From Proteobacteria bacterium SG_bin5 (GTDB lineage Bacteria; Pseudomonadota; Alphaproteobacteria; Sphingomonadales; Sphingomonadaceae), in NCBI GenBank assembly GCA_002083475.1, contig LWDI01000032.1:1-64000 (forward strand): 64,000 bases of DNA. The letters are read 5' to 3'. This document shows, piece by piece, positions 36,572-45,651 of this stretch (within the stretch, counting starts at the first letter, position 1; each line of letters opens with the position of its first letter). A program made the position numbers and the translations under genes. The notes beneath the pieces were generated by a model. The model saw only the letters and a program-made list of their open reading frames with translations, was not told the DNA's origin and did not search any database.

Positions 36572-38903
36572 CGCTGTCCTTCCGGGGTGAAACCAGCGCA
36601 TGAAAGCGCGCAGGCGTCGCTATCAGCAGAATCGATGGCGGCGCGCGTTCGGCGGCAAGATCGGCCGCGGTCTTCCAGTCGGTCGAAGACGGACCCTCGT
36701 CCCGCAGATGGCTGTGCCAGGTTCCCACGTCGAACAGGGTTCGCCCGCTTTGCTCATGCCGATTGCGGATGGCCGATTGCAGGCCGTCGGTCCCGAGCAC
36801 GAACAATGTCGACGTTCGGCGGCTGTCGGCGGGCGCTTCGAGCAGATCGACGACGGTCACGGTCTTGAGCCGGGCGCTGGTCAAGCCGATCATGGCCCCG
36901 CCGGTTTCAACCGACGGACAGGCTTTGGCTTCGGCCCTGATCCTGTCCGCCACTCGCCGGGACAGTCGCAATTGCCACCCGTCGCTGCCGGCGATGGTGA
37001 CCGTTTCGAACGCGGGAACGATATACCGAGTCCAACATGTCGAGGGACTGTCCTCATCTGCTGTGCCGATGACGATCAGCCCTTGCTGGATCGGCGTATC
37101 GAGCGCTCTGGAAATCTCCTGCGAGAGCGACGCCGTCATGGCCGACAGGCGCGCATCGTCCATCGTCATCGTCAACGAACCGCAACCCTGTCCGATCTGG
37201 ATCTCGGTCAGGCCGCCCGCAGGGTCGAAAAGCAGCTCGGCGGCGCGACCACCGTCGTGGTTTGCGTAGAGTTCGGCGATCAGGTCGCAATGGCTCGGAT
37301 TATGGCCCTTGCCATCGGCGAGCAGAAACGCGCCGCGACCGCGGCCGAAGAGCGCTGCCTCGAACAACTGTGCACGGAGGCGAGGCGTTGCAGCAGACAC
37401 CAATGCCTCGCGAACCGACAGCGAAGCGGTCGAATTGATCGCTGCGCCTGCGGCTTTCGGTATGATCTGCTTGACGTGCTCGGGGTCGCGGAGATCGTGG
37501 CTGAGATCGCCTTTGTGTACTGTCGGCGCTGTGCCGAAGCCGACGAGTTCCTTTGCGAGTGCTTCGGCCTTGTTGTTGGAGACATGCTCCGCGCCAAGAG
37601 CATGTCGCGCCAAATTGTGCGGCCTCAGCGACGACTCGTCGCTCACCGCCACGATGTCTGGGCCCCCGCGCACCGCGTGCATGGCGAGCTTCGATCCGAC
37701 GCTGCCGCAGCCTAGCACGGCAAGTCCGGCGCGTGCCGGAGCGCCGGACAACCCTTGCAGCAGCGCGGCGGTAAGCGCCTGGTAGTGCATCGCCGGCGCG
37801 ACCGGCTCGTCGTCACCCAGCGCGAACAGCGAGGTGCGGTTCTGGTTGGCGCGTATCTCGACGACATAGGGTAGCAACTCGATGTCGGAAGTGCTGTCGA
37901 TCAGATGGATCGGGCGCCGTACGCACAGAACGATGCCGATCGGGATCGGCGCGAGCAATGACATACCCGTAAAGCTGCGTTCGACATTGGCGAGGAAAGC
38001 TTGCAGGCCGCGCCCGCATCCGAGTTCGGCGGCCCGTGCACGCAGGTCGCGCAATGTTGCGACGCTCTCCGGCAAATAGGTCGCGCTGATACGCGGTGTA
38101 CCGTCGGGATTTTTGTCAGGCCAGACCACGCCGACCACCGTATTGCCCAGGCTCGCGACGGGATCCGCCCGGCGCGAGGTGAATGTCTTGTCGTCCGCTT
38201 TCTGCGTAAGCGGCGTCTGCACGCCCTTGCTCGAGATCCACGTCTCGGTGGCGTCGTTGAGGCAAGCCTCGGGCGTGCCGCGACGGAAGAACCTGCCCTG
38301 CCATACGACCCACCCGCCGTTCTTGGTGACGGCATTGCGCGCGGCATCGGCGTCGATTTCGAGAATATCGCGAAAATCGCGGCGGAGCATGGGCTCCCAA
38401 CCCTGTTCGGGATTGATCAGGTCGCTGATTGCAGCCTTGCGAAGCCAGATCGCGAGCTGCTCGACCAGATGGAAGATTCCATATTCGACCAGGCCGAACT
38501 GTAGGAAATATTCGTCCTGATCCCCCTCGACCAGGCACGGCCGAGGCGTCGCGGCGAATGGCATGAGATGGGGAAAGTTGCGCGGAAAATCTTCGCGCAG
38601 GTAGAAGCGCGGGGATCGCCAAGGATATGCTGCTGGAAGCTTGAGCACGACTGGCTCGCAGGTTCTGACGCCGCTCGAGCTGATGCCGTCGGCCTTCATG
38701 TCGAGCGGCATCTCGACATTCATGTCGATCCGGATGCGCGACCTGCCGCCTTCCGGGTCAAGCACCGCGCCGCCGACACATTCGGGATGGGTCAACGCGA
38801 CGCGCAGAAGATGCTCCGCGGGATCGGTTCCCGCCTCGGTTGCCACTGGTTCAGCCGTGCGGACGCGCCTGGGCGGCAGTGGCACCGATTCCCAGAGCGG
38901 CAA
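36564..38903 (-). CDS. E2-E1-JAB triple-fusion protein (ubiquitin-like conjugation/deconjugation)
   Basis: One protein of up to 779 residues with three enzyme domains. Residues 30-170 look like an E2 (UBC) fold: YPWRSPRFYLREDFPRNFPH, then PRPCLVEG with a candidate catalytic Cys near 123. From about 390 there is a ThiF/E1 nucleotide-binding domain: VLGCGSVGSK (398-403 loop) and SDESSLRPHNLARH. The last 120 residues are a JAB/JAMM metallopeptidase: ETGGAMIGL, then WHSHLRDEGPSSTD with both zinc His. Such fusions occur in prokaryotic ubiquitin-like systems described by Iyer and colleagues, several now known to be antiviral. The start is uncertain (TTG at 38903; overlaps the MBL gene by 53 bp). 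No ubiquitin-like protein is obvious nearby. Confidence 0.85.
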   Translation of the reverse strand: MPLWESVPLPPRRVRTAEPVATEAGTDPAEHLLRVALTHPECVGGAVLDPEGGRSRIRIDMNVEMPLDMKADGISSSGVRTCEPVVLKLPAAYPWRSPRFYLREDFPRNFPHLMPFAATPRPCLVEGDQDEYFLQFGLVEYGIFHLVEQLAIWLRKAAISDLINPEQGWEPMLRRDFRDILEIDADAARNAVTKNGGWVVWQGRFFRRGTPEACLNDATETWISSKGVQTPLTQKADDKTFTSRRADPVASLGNTVVGVVWPDKNPDGTPRISATYLPESVATLRDLRARAAELGCGRGLQAFLANVERSFTGMSLLAPIPIGIVLCVRRPIHLIDSTSDIELLPYVVEIRANQNRTSLFALGDDEPVAPAMHYQALTAALLQGLSGAPARAGLAVLGCGSVGSKLAMHAVRGGPDIVAVSDESSLRPHNLARHALGAEHVSNNKAEALAKELVGFGTAPTVHKGDLSHDLRDPEHVKQIIPKAAGAAINSTASLSVREALVSAATPRLRAQLFEAALFGRGRGAFLLADGKGHNPSHCDLIAELYANHDGGRAAELLFDPAGGLTEIQIGQGCGSLTMTMDDARLSAMTASLSQEISRALDTPIQQGLIVIGTADEDSPSTCWTRYIVPAFETVTIAGSDGWQLRLSRRVADRIRAEAKACPSVETGGAMIGLTSARLKTVTVVDLLEAPADSRRTSTLFVLGTDGLQSAIRNRHEQSGRTLFDVGTWHSHLRDEGPSSTDWKTAADLAAERAPPSILLIATPARFHALVSPRKDSDG

Positions 38904-40020
38904 CCGCCGCCTTGGCGGCGCTCTTCACAACCTTCGTGATGCCGCTGGAAGTGATCTCATATTGGAGCGCGCGCTCCTCGTCCTCCCAGACGTCGGCGAC
39001 GCAGATGAACCGATCGCTCTTGCCATCGACGATCGAGATATATTCGCGCTTGGCGCGATCGCTGGGCGGGTCGGCCTCGTCAGGGTCGATCGCTTTCGAG
39101 CTGGCGACGATGATCGCGCCTTTCCGAATTTGCGCCAGCGCGCTGCGCGCATCGTCGCAGACCTCCGCATCCTCGCCATAGGTCGAATAACTATCGTAGC
39201 TGAGGCTGTGCCACGAGCAGTGATGCGGCGCCTGGAGAATGTCGTAGCTGAGCCGGTCAGCCTGATAGGTCCCGTGCTTGCCCCACAGGCGCTCCCAGAT
39301 GGCGACCTCGGCGTCACCGCCCGTTAGGAACCGACATTTGTCGAGGATGCCGCCGCCGCGGATCGAGAAGCGCAAGACGACCGAGGAATGATTCTTGCCG
39401 AGAAGCTCGTCCAGCTCTTCATCGTCGCTATGCGGGATCGGCGCGAGCAACCGTCCCTCGAAAGTGCCGGAAGCGACCCGGTTGAGCTTGGTGACAACGC
39501 CGTCGGCCTTAACGACGATCGCGAGGATATCGTCGATCTTGCCGTCCTCGTCCTCGCCCATGATCTGGATGCGATCTCCCTCGACCGTGGCGGTGCCCTT
39601 CTCGCGGTAGAGAGCGACACGCCGCCGTGCCTCCTTCGCCCATGCCTTGGCATCGTCGCACAGCACGTGATCCTTGGAGGCACGGCGAAAAACGACCGGC
39701 GACGACCACATTTCCCGGATCAGGATCTTGTCGTCATCCTTCTTCCATTCGTCGGGCGGGCCGAGGTGGAAATGGGTTTCTAGGCCGCAGATATGATCCT
39801 TATCCGGATGGCTGAGCAGAAAGCCATCGACAAACAGCCGACCTTTTTCGTCGCGGGTCAGCCGGCCGCGCAAATCGGCCATGACATCAGGCGTATCGTC
39901 GTCATCGTTGTCTGCCGCCTTGCGCACATGCAGGTCGACGAGAAGTTTCTGGTCGTTGTCGAACGTGATCAGCGTCATATCGCCGTTGCCGACGGGGAAA
40001 AATGTGATTGAGGCAGTCAT
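38851..40020 (-). CDS. Metallo-beta-lactamase-fold hydrolase (ComEC-like), partner of E2-E1-JAB
   Basis: Protein of 389 residues. The N-terminal strand ITFFPVGNGDMTLITFDNDQKLLVDLHV and the metal motif LLSHPDKDHICG (HxxxDH) are typical of the MBL fold. LTGGDAE and ILQAPHHCSWHS supply further metal ligands in the manner of ComEC-type hydrolases. It is upstream of the fusion gene and overlaps it by about 53 bp. MBL-fold genes have been reported next to E2/E1/JAB fusions in bacterial ubiquitin-like operons; the substrate is unknown. Confidence 0.85.
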   Translation of the reverse strand: MTASITFFPVGNGDMTLITFDNDQKLLVDLHVRKAADNDDDDTPDVMADLRGRLTRDEKGRLFVDGFLLSHPDKDHICGLETHFHLGPPDEWKKDDDKILIREMWSSPVVFRRASKDHVLCDDAKAWAKEARRRVALYREKGTATVEGDRIQIMGEDEDGKIDDILAIVVKADGVVTKLNRVASGTFEGRLLAPIPHSDDEELDELLGKNHSSVVLRFSIRGGGILDKCRFLTGGDAEVAIWERLWGKHGTYQADRLSYDILQAPHHCSWHSLSYDSYSTYGEDAEVCDDARSALAQIRKGAIIVASSKAIDPDEADPPSDRAKREYISIVDGKSDRFICVADVWEDEERALQYEITSSGITKVVKSAAKAAVAALGIGATAAQARPHG

Positions 40021-40091
40021 CGTAATCCCTTTTGGTCAAACGGCGTCAGCCGGGCAGCGCGCAGCAATCTGACGGCGCCCGGCATCGACAC

Positions 40092-40280
40092 TCATGCGTT
40101 GGGAGTGTCGCGGCCGTCCGGCTCGCGGGCGACGCCCTTGAACGGCTTGCCGTCGTCCTTGACACTCATCAGGTGGCCGGTGCGCTCATCGCGCTTCTGC
40201 CAGTGGCCATCAGGCCGCTGAAACTGGGTGCGACCCGTCACCGCACCGCGCCGAAACCCATCACCAGTATTTTTCGCCAT
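40092..40280 (-). CDS. Small conserved basic protein heading the E2-E1-JAB operon
   Basis: Protein of 62 residues with the pattern GRTQFQRPDGHWQKRD, then TGHLMSVKDDGKPFKGVAREPDG. It resembles a widespread family of small basic proteins of unknown function (GRTQ...W.KRD..TG...K..G.PFKGV). It lies 71 bp before the MBL gene in the same direction and is divergent from the WYL regulator. It does not end in GG and shows no obvious ubiquitin fold, so it is not claimed as the conjugated tag. Confidence 0.6.
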   Translation of the reverse strand: MAKNTGDGFRRGAVTGRTQFQRPDGHWQKRDERTGHLMSVKDDGKPFKGVAREPDGRDTPNA

Positions 40281-40422
40281 ATTTTCTGCCCTTTGCGTCT
40301 GCTCGCCGTCCTTCGTCGTTGATCCCTGTGATCATCGCGTCCATTGAATATGGGAATCACGCTTGAGACCGTCAAGAAACACGACGGGATATTTTTTTCG
40401 AATCGAGTTGTTGGAGGGTTTG

Positions 40423-41331
40423 GTGACGGAAGAGATAGGCGAAACGGTGCGCTGGGGCGTGCAACGGCGCCTCGAATTCATCGATTTCCGGCTCTTCTGG
40501 GACGGGCGCTTCAATCGTCGCGATCTGGCGGAGACCTTCGGAATCTCGGCGCAGCAAGCCTCATCCGACATTGCCCAATACACCGGCCTAGCGCCCGGGA
40601 ACCTCGTCTACGACCAGACCCTGAAGGCCTATTTGCGCGCGCCGACCTACGAGCCCAAGCTGATGCACGCCTCGGCCGAACGCTACCTGCTGCAACTCGT
40701 CGCGATCGAGAATCGGTGGATGCGCCAGGAGGACACCTGGTTCGACAACACGCCGCCCATCGAGAATGTCTCGCTATTGCGTAAGCGCACGGATGCGCGA
40801 ATCTTGCTGCACCTCCTCGACGCCATCAACCAGCGCGGCCAGTTGGAAATCCAGTACAAGTCGATCACGGGTTCGCCCGAACCGCGCCGCGTCATCGCGC
40901 CTCATGCGCTCTTTCATGCCGTGGGCCGGTGGTATGTCCGGGCTTGGTCGACCGAACATTCGGATTTTCGTGACTATAATCTGTTTCGGATCGATCAGGC
41001 CGGCGACATCACCGCGACCGCGATCGACCACACGCTCGATTTCGAGTGGATGCATGAGATCGACCTCATTCTCGCACCCAACCCGGCTCTATCCGAAAGC
41101 CAGCAGGCAGCGCTTCACGCCGAGTACGACATGACCGAGGGGAGGCTCGTTGTAACCAAGCGCCTGAGCCAGACATTCTACCTGATGACCGAGCACAATT
41201 TCGACGTCGCGCCCGATACACTGCCGCCGGGTAAGCAGCAGCTTGTGCTCCTCAATCGCGACGAGGTGGTCAATGCCCGAACCACGGCACGCAAACTGTC
41301 GATCGACGCGATCGAGCGAGCCTCTCGTTGA
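40423..41331 (+). CDS. WYL-domain transcriptional regulator (CapW/BrxR-like)
   Basis: Protein of 302 residues from the GTG at 40423, which follows GGAGG by 5 bases. N-terminal winged helix (RRLEFIDFRLFWDGRFNRRDLAETFGISAQQASSDIAQYTGLAPGNLVYDQ), a middle WYL domain (IQYKSITGSPEPRRVIAPHALFHAVGRWYVRAWS, HSDFRDYNLFRID) and a C-terminal extension. This three-part layout and length match CapW and BrxR, which repress CBASS and BREX defence operons. It is divergent from the E2-E1-JAB operon with a 142-bp shared control region, so it probably regulates it. Confidence 0.87.
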   Translation: MTEEIGETVRWGVQRRLEFIDFRLFWDGRFNRRDLAETFGISAQQASSDIAQYTGLAPGNLVYDQTLKAYLRAPTYEPKLMHASAERYLLQLVAIENRWMRQEDTWFDNTPPIENVSLLRKRTDARILLHLLDAINQRGQLEIQYKSITGSPEPRRVIAPHALFHAVGRWYVRAWSTEHSDFRDYNLFRIDQAGDITATAIDHTLDFEWMHEIDLILAPNPALSESQQAALHAEYDMTEGRLVVTKRLSQTFYLMTEHNFDVAPDTLPPGKQQLVLLNRDEVVNARTTARKLSIDAIERASR

Positions 41332-41333
41332 AC

Positions 41334-42035
41334 ATGGGCGTCGGCGATGAAGGGGTTTCTGCGATCCTGCTCTTCGGCAGTCGTGCGCGCGAGGATAATA
41401 GCCGGGGTTCGGACACCGATCTCCTGCTCGTTAGTCCGCCCGGCACGCCACAGCACAAGTCGATCGGCCACCTCTCGATGTTCTTCTATCCGTGGGAGAA
41501 GCTCGCGGCCGATGCGCGCGACGGAGATCTTTTCGTCTGTCACATCGTACACGAAGCCAAGCCGGTATTCGATCCGCTGGGCCAGCTTGATCAGCTACGG
41601 TCCGAGTTCAGGCTGCGGACGAGCTATGCTCGCGAAATCGCGCACGCCCGTGACCTTGGTTGGTTCCTCGATCGCCACGCTGGCGCGCTCAACTCCGATG
41701 TGGTCGTGCGACGCATGGTCTGGTGTATCCGCACGATCCTCATCGCGCGGCTTGCCGAGCGTGGCACGCCGGCTTTCGCGCCTGCCGCGCTGGCGATGGC
41801 GGCGCCTTCGGCCGCTGATCTGCTTGCCAATCGCCATCAACGCAGGCTGGATGTGACGATGCGGCAGCGGTTCCGGCAGTATCTGATGCGGGAGGGCGGG
41901 CCTCCGGCCTTGCCGGGCGAGGCGACGTTCGAGGACTATCGCGCCTTTTTCGTCCAGACCGGCAACAAGGTAGGATTGCAGACAATCGAACGCGGCGTCC
42001 GGTTGTCAGAAGACGATGACGACTACTACCGCTGA
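41334..42035 (+). CDS. Nucleotidyltransferase-fold protein next to the WYL regulator
   Basis: Protein of 233 residues (ATG 41334; a TTG 6 bases earlier overlaps the WYL stop). The N-terminus AILLFGSRAREDNSRGSDTDLLLV is the pol-beta nucleotidyltransferase motif GS-x(n)-DxD. The usual third acidic residue is not evident (the next strand reads HLSMFFYPW). The C-terminal part is helical and ends in a run of Asp. It could be an MNT-type antitoxin-like enzyme, or part of the defence module. It is much shorter than CD-NTases of CBASS. Confidence 0.7.
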   Translation: MGVGDEGVSAILLFGSRAREDNSRGSDTDLLLVSPPGTPQHKSIGHLSMFFYPWEKLAADARDGDLFVCHIVHEAKPVFDPLGQLDQLRSEFRLRTSYAREIAHARDLGWFLDRHAGALNSDVVVRRMVWCIRTILIARLAERGTPAFAPAALAMAAPSAADLLANRHQRRLDVTMRQRFRQYLMREGGPPALPGEATFEDYRAFFVQTGNKVGLQTIERGVRLSEDDDDYYR

Positions 42036-42139
42036 TCGGCATCGAACACCGGTGCGATCGGTTTCATAGGTCAACCAGGAGGATGCCTTAGACCCGTCGT
42101 CGATTTTTGCCTCTTCAGGTTGGGGAGATCGCGCGTTAC

Positions 42140-42158
42140 AAAACCTCTGAGAGATTTT
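42140..42158. promoter_or_regulatory. AbiEi autoregulation dyad candidate
   Basis: AAAACCTCT-G-AGAGATTTT is a near-perfect inverted repeat (8 of 9 pairs) located 24 bp before the abiEi ATG. AbiEi-type antitoxins are known to repress their own operon by binding inverted repeats. A partial second copy (TCTGAGGATTT, 42166-42176) lies downstream. Confidence 0.5.
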
Positions 42159-42181
42159 GATTCTATCTGAGGATTTGTCAC

Positions 42182-42802
42182 ATGGCCTCGGCGCCAGCAA
42201 CCCAGCGCGACCGCCTGCGCAACCTGCTCGTCCAACACCCCGTCGCGCGCGCGCAGGAACTCCGCAACGAAGGAATCGCCGCCGCGACGATCGCGCGCGC
42301 TGTAAAGGATGGCGAGATCGAACGTATCGGCCGTGGACTCTACCAGCGACCCGAAGCGCCGATCGACGTCGCCCACGCGCTCGCCGAAACCGCGAAACGG
42401 ATCCCCAAGGGCGTGATCGCAATGATCTCGGCGCTGGCCTTCCACGGGCTCACCGATCAGATGCCGCGCAAGGTCTGGGTCGCGATCGGGCCGGGCGACT
42501 GGTCACCTGTCCCTTCCTATCCGCCGACCCGGATTGTCCGCTTCAGTGAAAAATATCTGCAGGAGGGAATCGAGCATCACATGATCTCGGGCATCAGCGT
42601 TCCGATCTACTCGGTCCCAAAGACGCTCGCCGACCTGTTCCGTAATTCCAAGCTGGTCGATCGCTCGGTAGCGATGGAAGGGCTGCGCGCCGCACTTGAA
42701 CAACGCAAGGCCACACCGGGGGCGATCGCCGAAGCAGCAAAGGCCGGCGGCGCCTGGCGCATCATGCGGCCTTATCTCGAGGCGCTCACGTTCAATGGCT
42801 AG
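42182..42802 (+). CDS. abiEi: AbiEi-type antitoxin
   Basis: Antitoxin of a type IV toxin-antitoxin/abortive infection pair, 206 residues. N-terminal winged helix (LLVQHPVARAQELRNEGIAAATIARAVKDGEIERIGRGLYQRPEAPI), then the AbiEi C-terminal domain (GVIAMISALAFHGLTDQMPRKVWVAIG, VYSVPKTLADLFR-like block read here as IYSVPKTLADLFRNSKLVD). The stop overlaps the toxin start by 8 bp. Confidence 0.92.
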   Translation: MASAPATQRDRLRNLLVQHPVARAQELRNEGIAAATIARAVKDGEIERIGRGLYQRPEAPIDVAHALAETAKRIPKGVIAMISALAFHGLTDQMPRKVWVAIGPGDWSPVPSYPPTRIVRFSEKYLQEGIEHHMISGISVPIYSVPKTLADLFRNSKLVDRSVAMEGLRAALEQRKATPGAIAEAAKAGGAWRIMRPYLEALTFNG

Positions 42803-43658
42803 GGAGTCGGTCAACCGGGCGGCGTCGGTCAAGGATCGACTGCTCAACCTTGCTCGGCGCGATGGCCGTGTCTTCGACGTCGTGCTTGTGCGCTACGCAT
42901 TGGAACGCCTGCTCTATCGGCTGTCGGTCTCCGAGCACCGCGATCGCTTCGTGCTGAAGGGCGGCATGCTGGTCATGATCTGGCTGGCCGGGGACAATCG
43001 CGAAACCCGCGACGCGGATTTCCTCGGCCATGGCGATGCCAGTGAAGCGACAATCCGGGCGACGTTCGCCGAGATCATGGCAATCGCGAGCGATGATGGT
43101 CTGCGGTTTGACATCGACAACATGACCGCCACGACCATCCGTGACGACATGGAATATGGCGGCATCCGCCTGCGCGTGCCGGCCTATCTGGAACGGACCC
43201 GGATACCGATGGTGATCGACATCGGCTTTGGCGACGCGCTGCCCGCGCCGCCCGACGAACTGGACTATCCGACCCTTCTCGACATGGAGGTGCCACGGAT
43301 TCGTTCCTATCCGCCGGTCACCGTCATCGCCGAGAAGTTTCAGGCGATGGTCGCGCTCGGCATCGGCAATGGCCGGATGAAGGACTATTATGATCTTTGG
43401 GCGCTGCCGCAGGTCATGCCGATCACCGACGACGACCTGGATGCAGCGATCCAGGCGACGTTCGAACGGCGCCGGACCGATATCCCCCGCTCGCGGCCGC
43501 CCGGCTTGTCGCGCGAGCTGGTCGATGACGAGACTAAGCAGCGCCAATGGCGCGCCTACGCCGCGTCGATCGAACTCGAAGGCGTATCGTTGGCCGAAGT
43601 CGTTGAGGCGATCTGGGCGTTCGTCGGATCGTCCTGCCAGCGGCTGACGGAACGCTGA
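42795..43658 (+). CDS. abiEii: AbiEii/AbiGii nucleotidyltransferase toxin
   Basis: Toxin partner, 287 residues from the ATG at 42795. Core motifs FVLKGGMLVMIWL (GG of the nucleotidyltransferase) and RETRDADFLGHG (D-x-D), then VTVIAEKFQAMVALGIGNGRMKDYYDLW, are intact, so it should be active. The family transfers nucleotides to tRNA or other acceptors and stops growth on infection. It stabilises the ICE or protects the host. Confidence 0.92.
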   Translation: MARESVNRAASVKDRLLNLARRDGRVFDVVLVRYALERLLYRLSVSEHRDRFVLKGGMLVMIWLAGDNRETRDADFLGHGDASEATIRATFAEIMAIASDDGLRFDIDNMTATTIRDDMEYGGIRLRVPAYLERTRIPMVIDIGFGDALPAPPDELDYPTLLDMEVPRIRSYPPVTVIAEKFQAMVALGIGNGRMKDYYDLWALPQVMPITDDDLDAAIQATFERRRTDIPRSRPPGLSRELVDDETKQRQWRAYAASIELEGVSLAEVVEAIWAFVGSSCQRLTER

Positions 43659-43668
43659 TCCACCGACC

Positions 43669-45651
43669 TCATGAAATGCTCGGCCCGCTCCGCCCACGCC
43701 CGAAGCTCCAGCTGATCCCGTCGCCGCGCATGATACCGGACACACTCTTGCCGACATGGCGGTCGAGCACCGGCCGCCACGGTACGAGCGTGAACTCGCG
43801 AGACTTCTCGACCAGCGCGAACCGCCCGCTCATTGTGTCGACCGGTCGGCGATAGACGCCGCTCACGCGCGCGTCGGTCTCGCTCTCGACGAACGGTATC
43901 CCAATTTCGCGCGATAGCTGCGCACCAACACGGAGCAACTCGCGGCGCTGCAGCGCCGCGATCATGCCAGCGCGGTAGGCGACACGCCCGTCTATTTCTT
44001 CGGCAAACCCCTGCGCGATCAGCCATTGCCGCCGCTGCACCTGAGCATTGCGGGCATCATGCCCGAACCCCGCATCGCGCAGCGGCGCCGGATCGGCGGC
44101 GACCAGCTCACGGTCGAGCCAGGTAGCAGCCTCGGCGCCGATCAGCTTTTCCAGCGGCTGCGGAGAAAGCGTTTCGACCGCTACCGGCCGCTCTTTCGAT
44201 CGTGCCGCTTCATAAGCAGCGGCACGATCGAGATGATCGGCCGCAACGATCCATGTCCCGTCGGCCTCGCGCGTGACGCCGCCGGTCAGTCGCCGCATCG
44301 CCTCGAGCCGTCGGACATGGGTTTCGGCGAACGCTTCGGTCGCGGACGGGTCATGACGAAGATGCGCATCGACATCGTAGCGCCCACCATTGGCGGCAGC
44401 GACGGTCGCGACGGTTCGGTCGGCCTCCCGGACACCGACCGAAACCGGCTCGATCCGCACGATCGCACCGCTCCCTTGCGGCTCGACATTCTCGCCTTTG
44501 CCGATCTCGACATAATGCATCCGGCCATCGGTCGCCTCGACCAGCAGATAGTGGCGATCGTTCAGCTCGTCGGACAGACCGCGTTCGATCACGCGACCAA
44601 CCAGCGGCCGGACATTCGCCGCGGCGGGGTCGTAGATCGCCTGATCAGCAAGCGCCGGCGTTGCCCCACGCGCGGTGAAAGCGCGCTGCATCGTGCGGAT
44701 GATATCGCCACGTTCGCCCATGCGCCTCAGTGTGTCGGTGAGATCGGGAGCAAGCCGCCAGGTCGAAGTGCCCATCTGCGTGGCGAGACCGAGGCGTTCG
44801 AGCTTGCGCAGCCGACCCATCCGCATGGTCTGGTCGAAGGCATCGCTTGCACCCGAGCTGACGAGCCGGCCGGCATCGGCGTCGCGCAGCAAGGTGCGGT
44901 CGATGCTGGTCAGGCGTTCCTGATCGACCTCGCCGCGCAGCTTGTCCTTGATCGCGTCGGTCGTGCGCGGACCGAGATCGAGATCGACCAGCTCGGCGGC
45001 GCGTTCACGCATGCCCTGGGTGATATATTCGCGGGCGATGATCAGGTCCTTGCCGCGATCATCCTTGCCGCGCAGGATGATGTGGGTGTGGGGGTGGCCA
45101 GTGTTGAAGTGATCGACCGCCACCCAATCGAGTTTCGTGCCGAGATCCTCTTCCATGCGCGCCATCAGCCGCCGGGTCAGGTCTTTCAGATCGTCATACT
45201 CGGCGCCGTCCTCCGGCGAGACGATGAACCGGAACTGATGACGGTCACCCTGCGCCTGGTCGAGCCAGGCCTTGCCATCGACCTTGTCGGCATCGGCGCC
45301 GTAGAGCTGGCCGCGCCCGCCGTCGCGGGTCGTGCCGTCGCGTTCGATATAGCGCATATGGGCGCGTGCCGCTGCGAAGCCCTTGCCAGCGAGTTTCACG
45401 ATCCGCGATTTGATGATGACGCGGCGCGCCCGGAACGCAGCATAGCGATCGCGGCTGCCGAGCACGCGCCCAACCCCCGAGCCGCGCCCGATCCGGCTGC
45501 CATCGAAGCGACTGCGCCGGCCCGGCGCCGCACTGCCGCCGCGAGCGAGATTGGCGACCGCGAGAACCTTGGACAGGAACTTGCGCCCCTGCTTGCTGCC
45601 CTTGGCGCGCATGCGCCCTATGCGGGGTTCGAAATCGTCGTCGCTGAACAT
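43669..45651 (-). CDS. DUF3363-containing VirD2-like relaxase
   Basis: Relaxase that nicks oriT and is piloted to the recipient; 660 residues (ATG 45651; a GTG 9 bases upstream is possible). The N-terminal basic region has RRVIIKSRIVKLAGKGFAAARAHMRYIERDG. The three-His metal motif is DWVAVDHFNTGHPHTHIILRG. The C-terminal DUF3363 region is full length. It is the last gene of a leftward cluster in the same order as rdfS-traF-...-rlxS of ICEMlSymR7A. Confidence 0.94.
   Translation of the reverse strand: MFSDDDFEPRIGRMRAKGSKQGRKFLSKVLAVANLARGGSAAPGRRSRFDGSRIGRGSGVGRVLGSRDRYAAFRARRVIIKSRIVKLAGKGFAAARAHMRYIERDGTTRDGGRGQLYGADADKVDGKAWLDQAQGDRHQFRFIVSPEDGAEYDDLKDLTRRLMARMEEDLGTKLDWVAVDHFNTGHPHTHIILRGKDDRGKDLIIAREYITQGMRERAAELVDLDLGPRTTDAIKDKLRGEVDQERLTSIDRTLLRDADAGRLVSSGASDAFDQTMRMGRLRKLERLGLATQMGTSTWRLAPDLTDTLRRMGERGDIIRTMQRAFTARGATPALADQAIYDPAAANVRPLVGRVIERGLSDELNDRHYLLVEATDGRMHYVEIGKGENVEPQGSGAIVRIEPVSVGVREADRTVATVAAANGGRYDVDAHLRHDPSATEAFAETHVRRLEAMRRLTGGVTREADGTWIVAADHLDRAAAYEAARSKERPVAVETLSPQPLEKLIGAEAATWLDRELVAADPAPLRDAGFGHDARNAQVQRRQWLIAQGFAEEIDGRVAYRAGMIAALQRRELLRVGAQLSREIGIPFVESETDARVSGVYRRPVDTMSGRFALVEKSREFTLVPWRPVLDRHVGKSVSGIMRGDGISWSFGRGRSGPSIS

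Noticed and set aside
41334..42035. Nucleotidyltransferase as the CD-NTase of a CBASS system
   Set aside because: Too short, third acidic residue not evident, and not in the same operon as the E2-E1-JAB gene. Kept as a generic nucleotidyltransferase.
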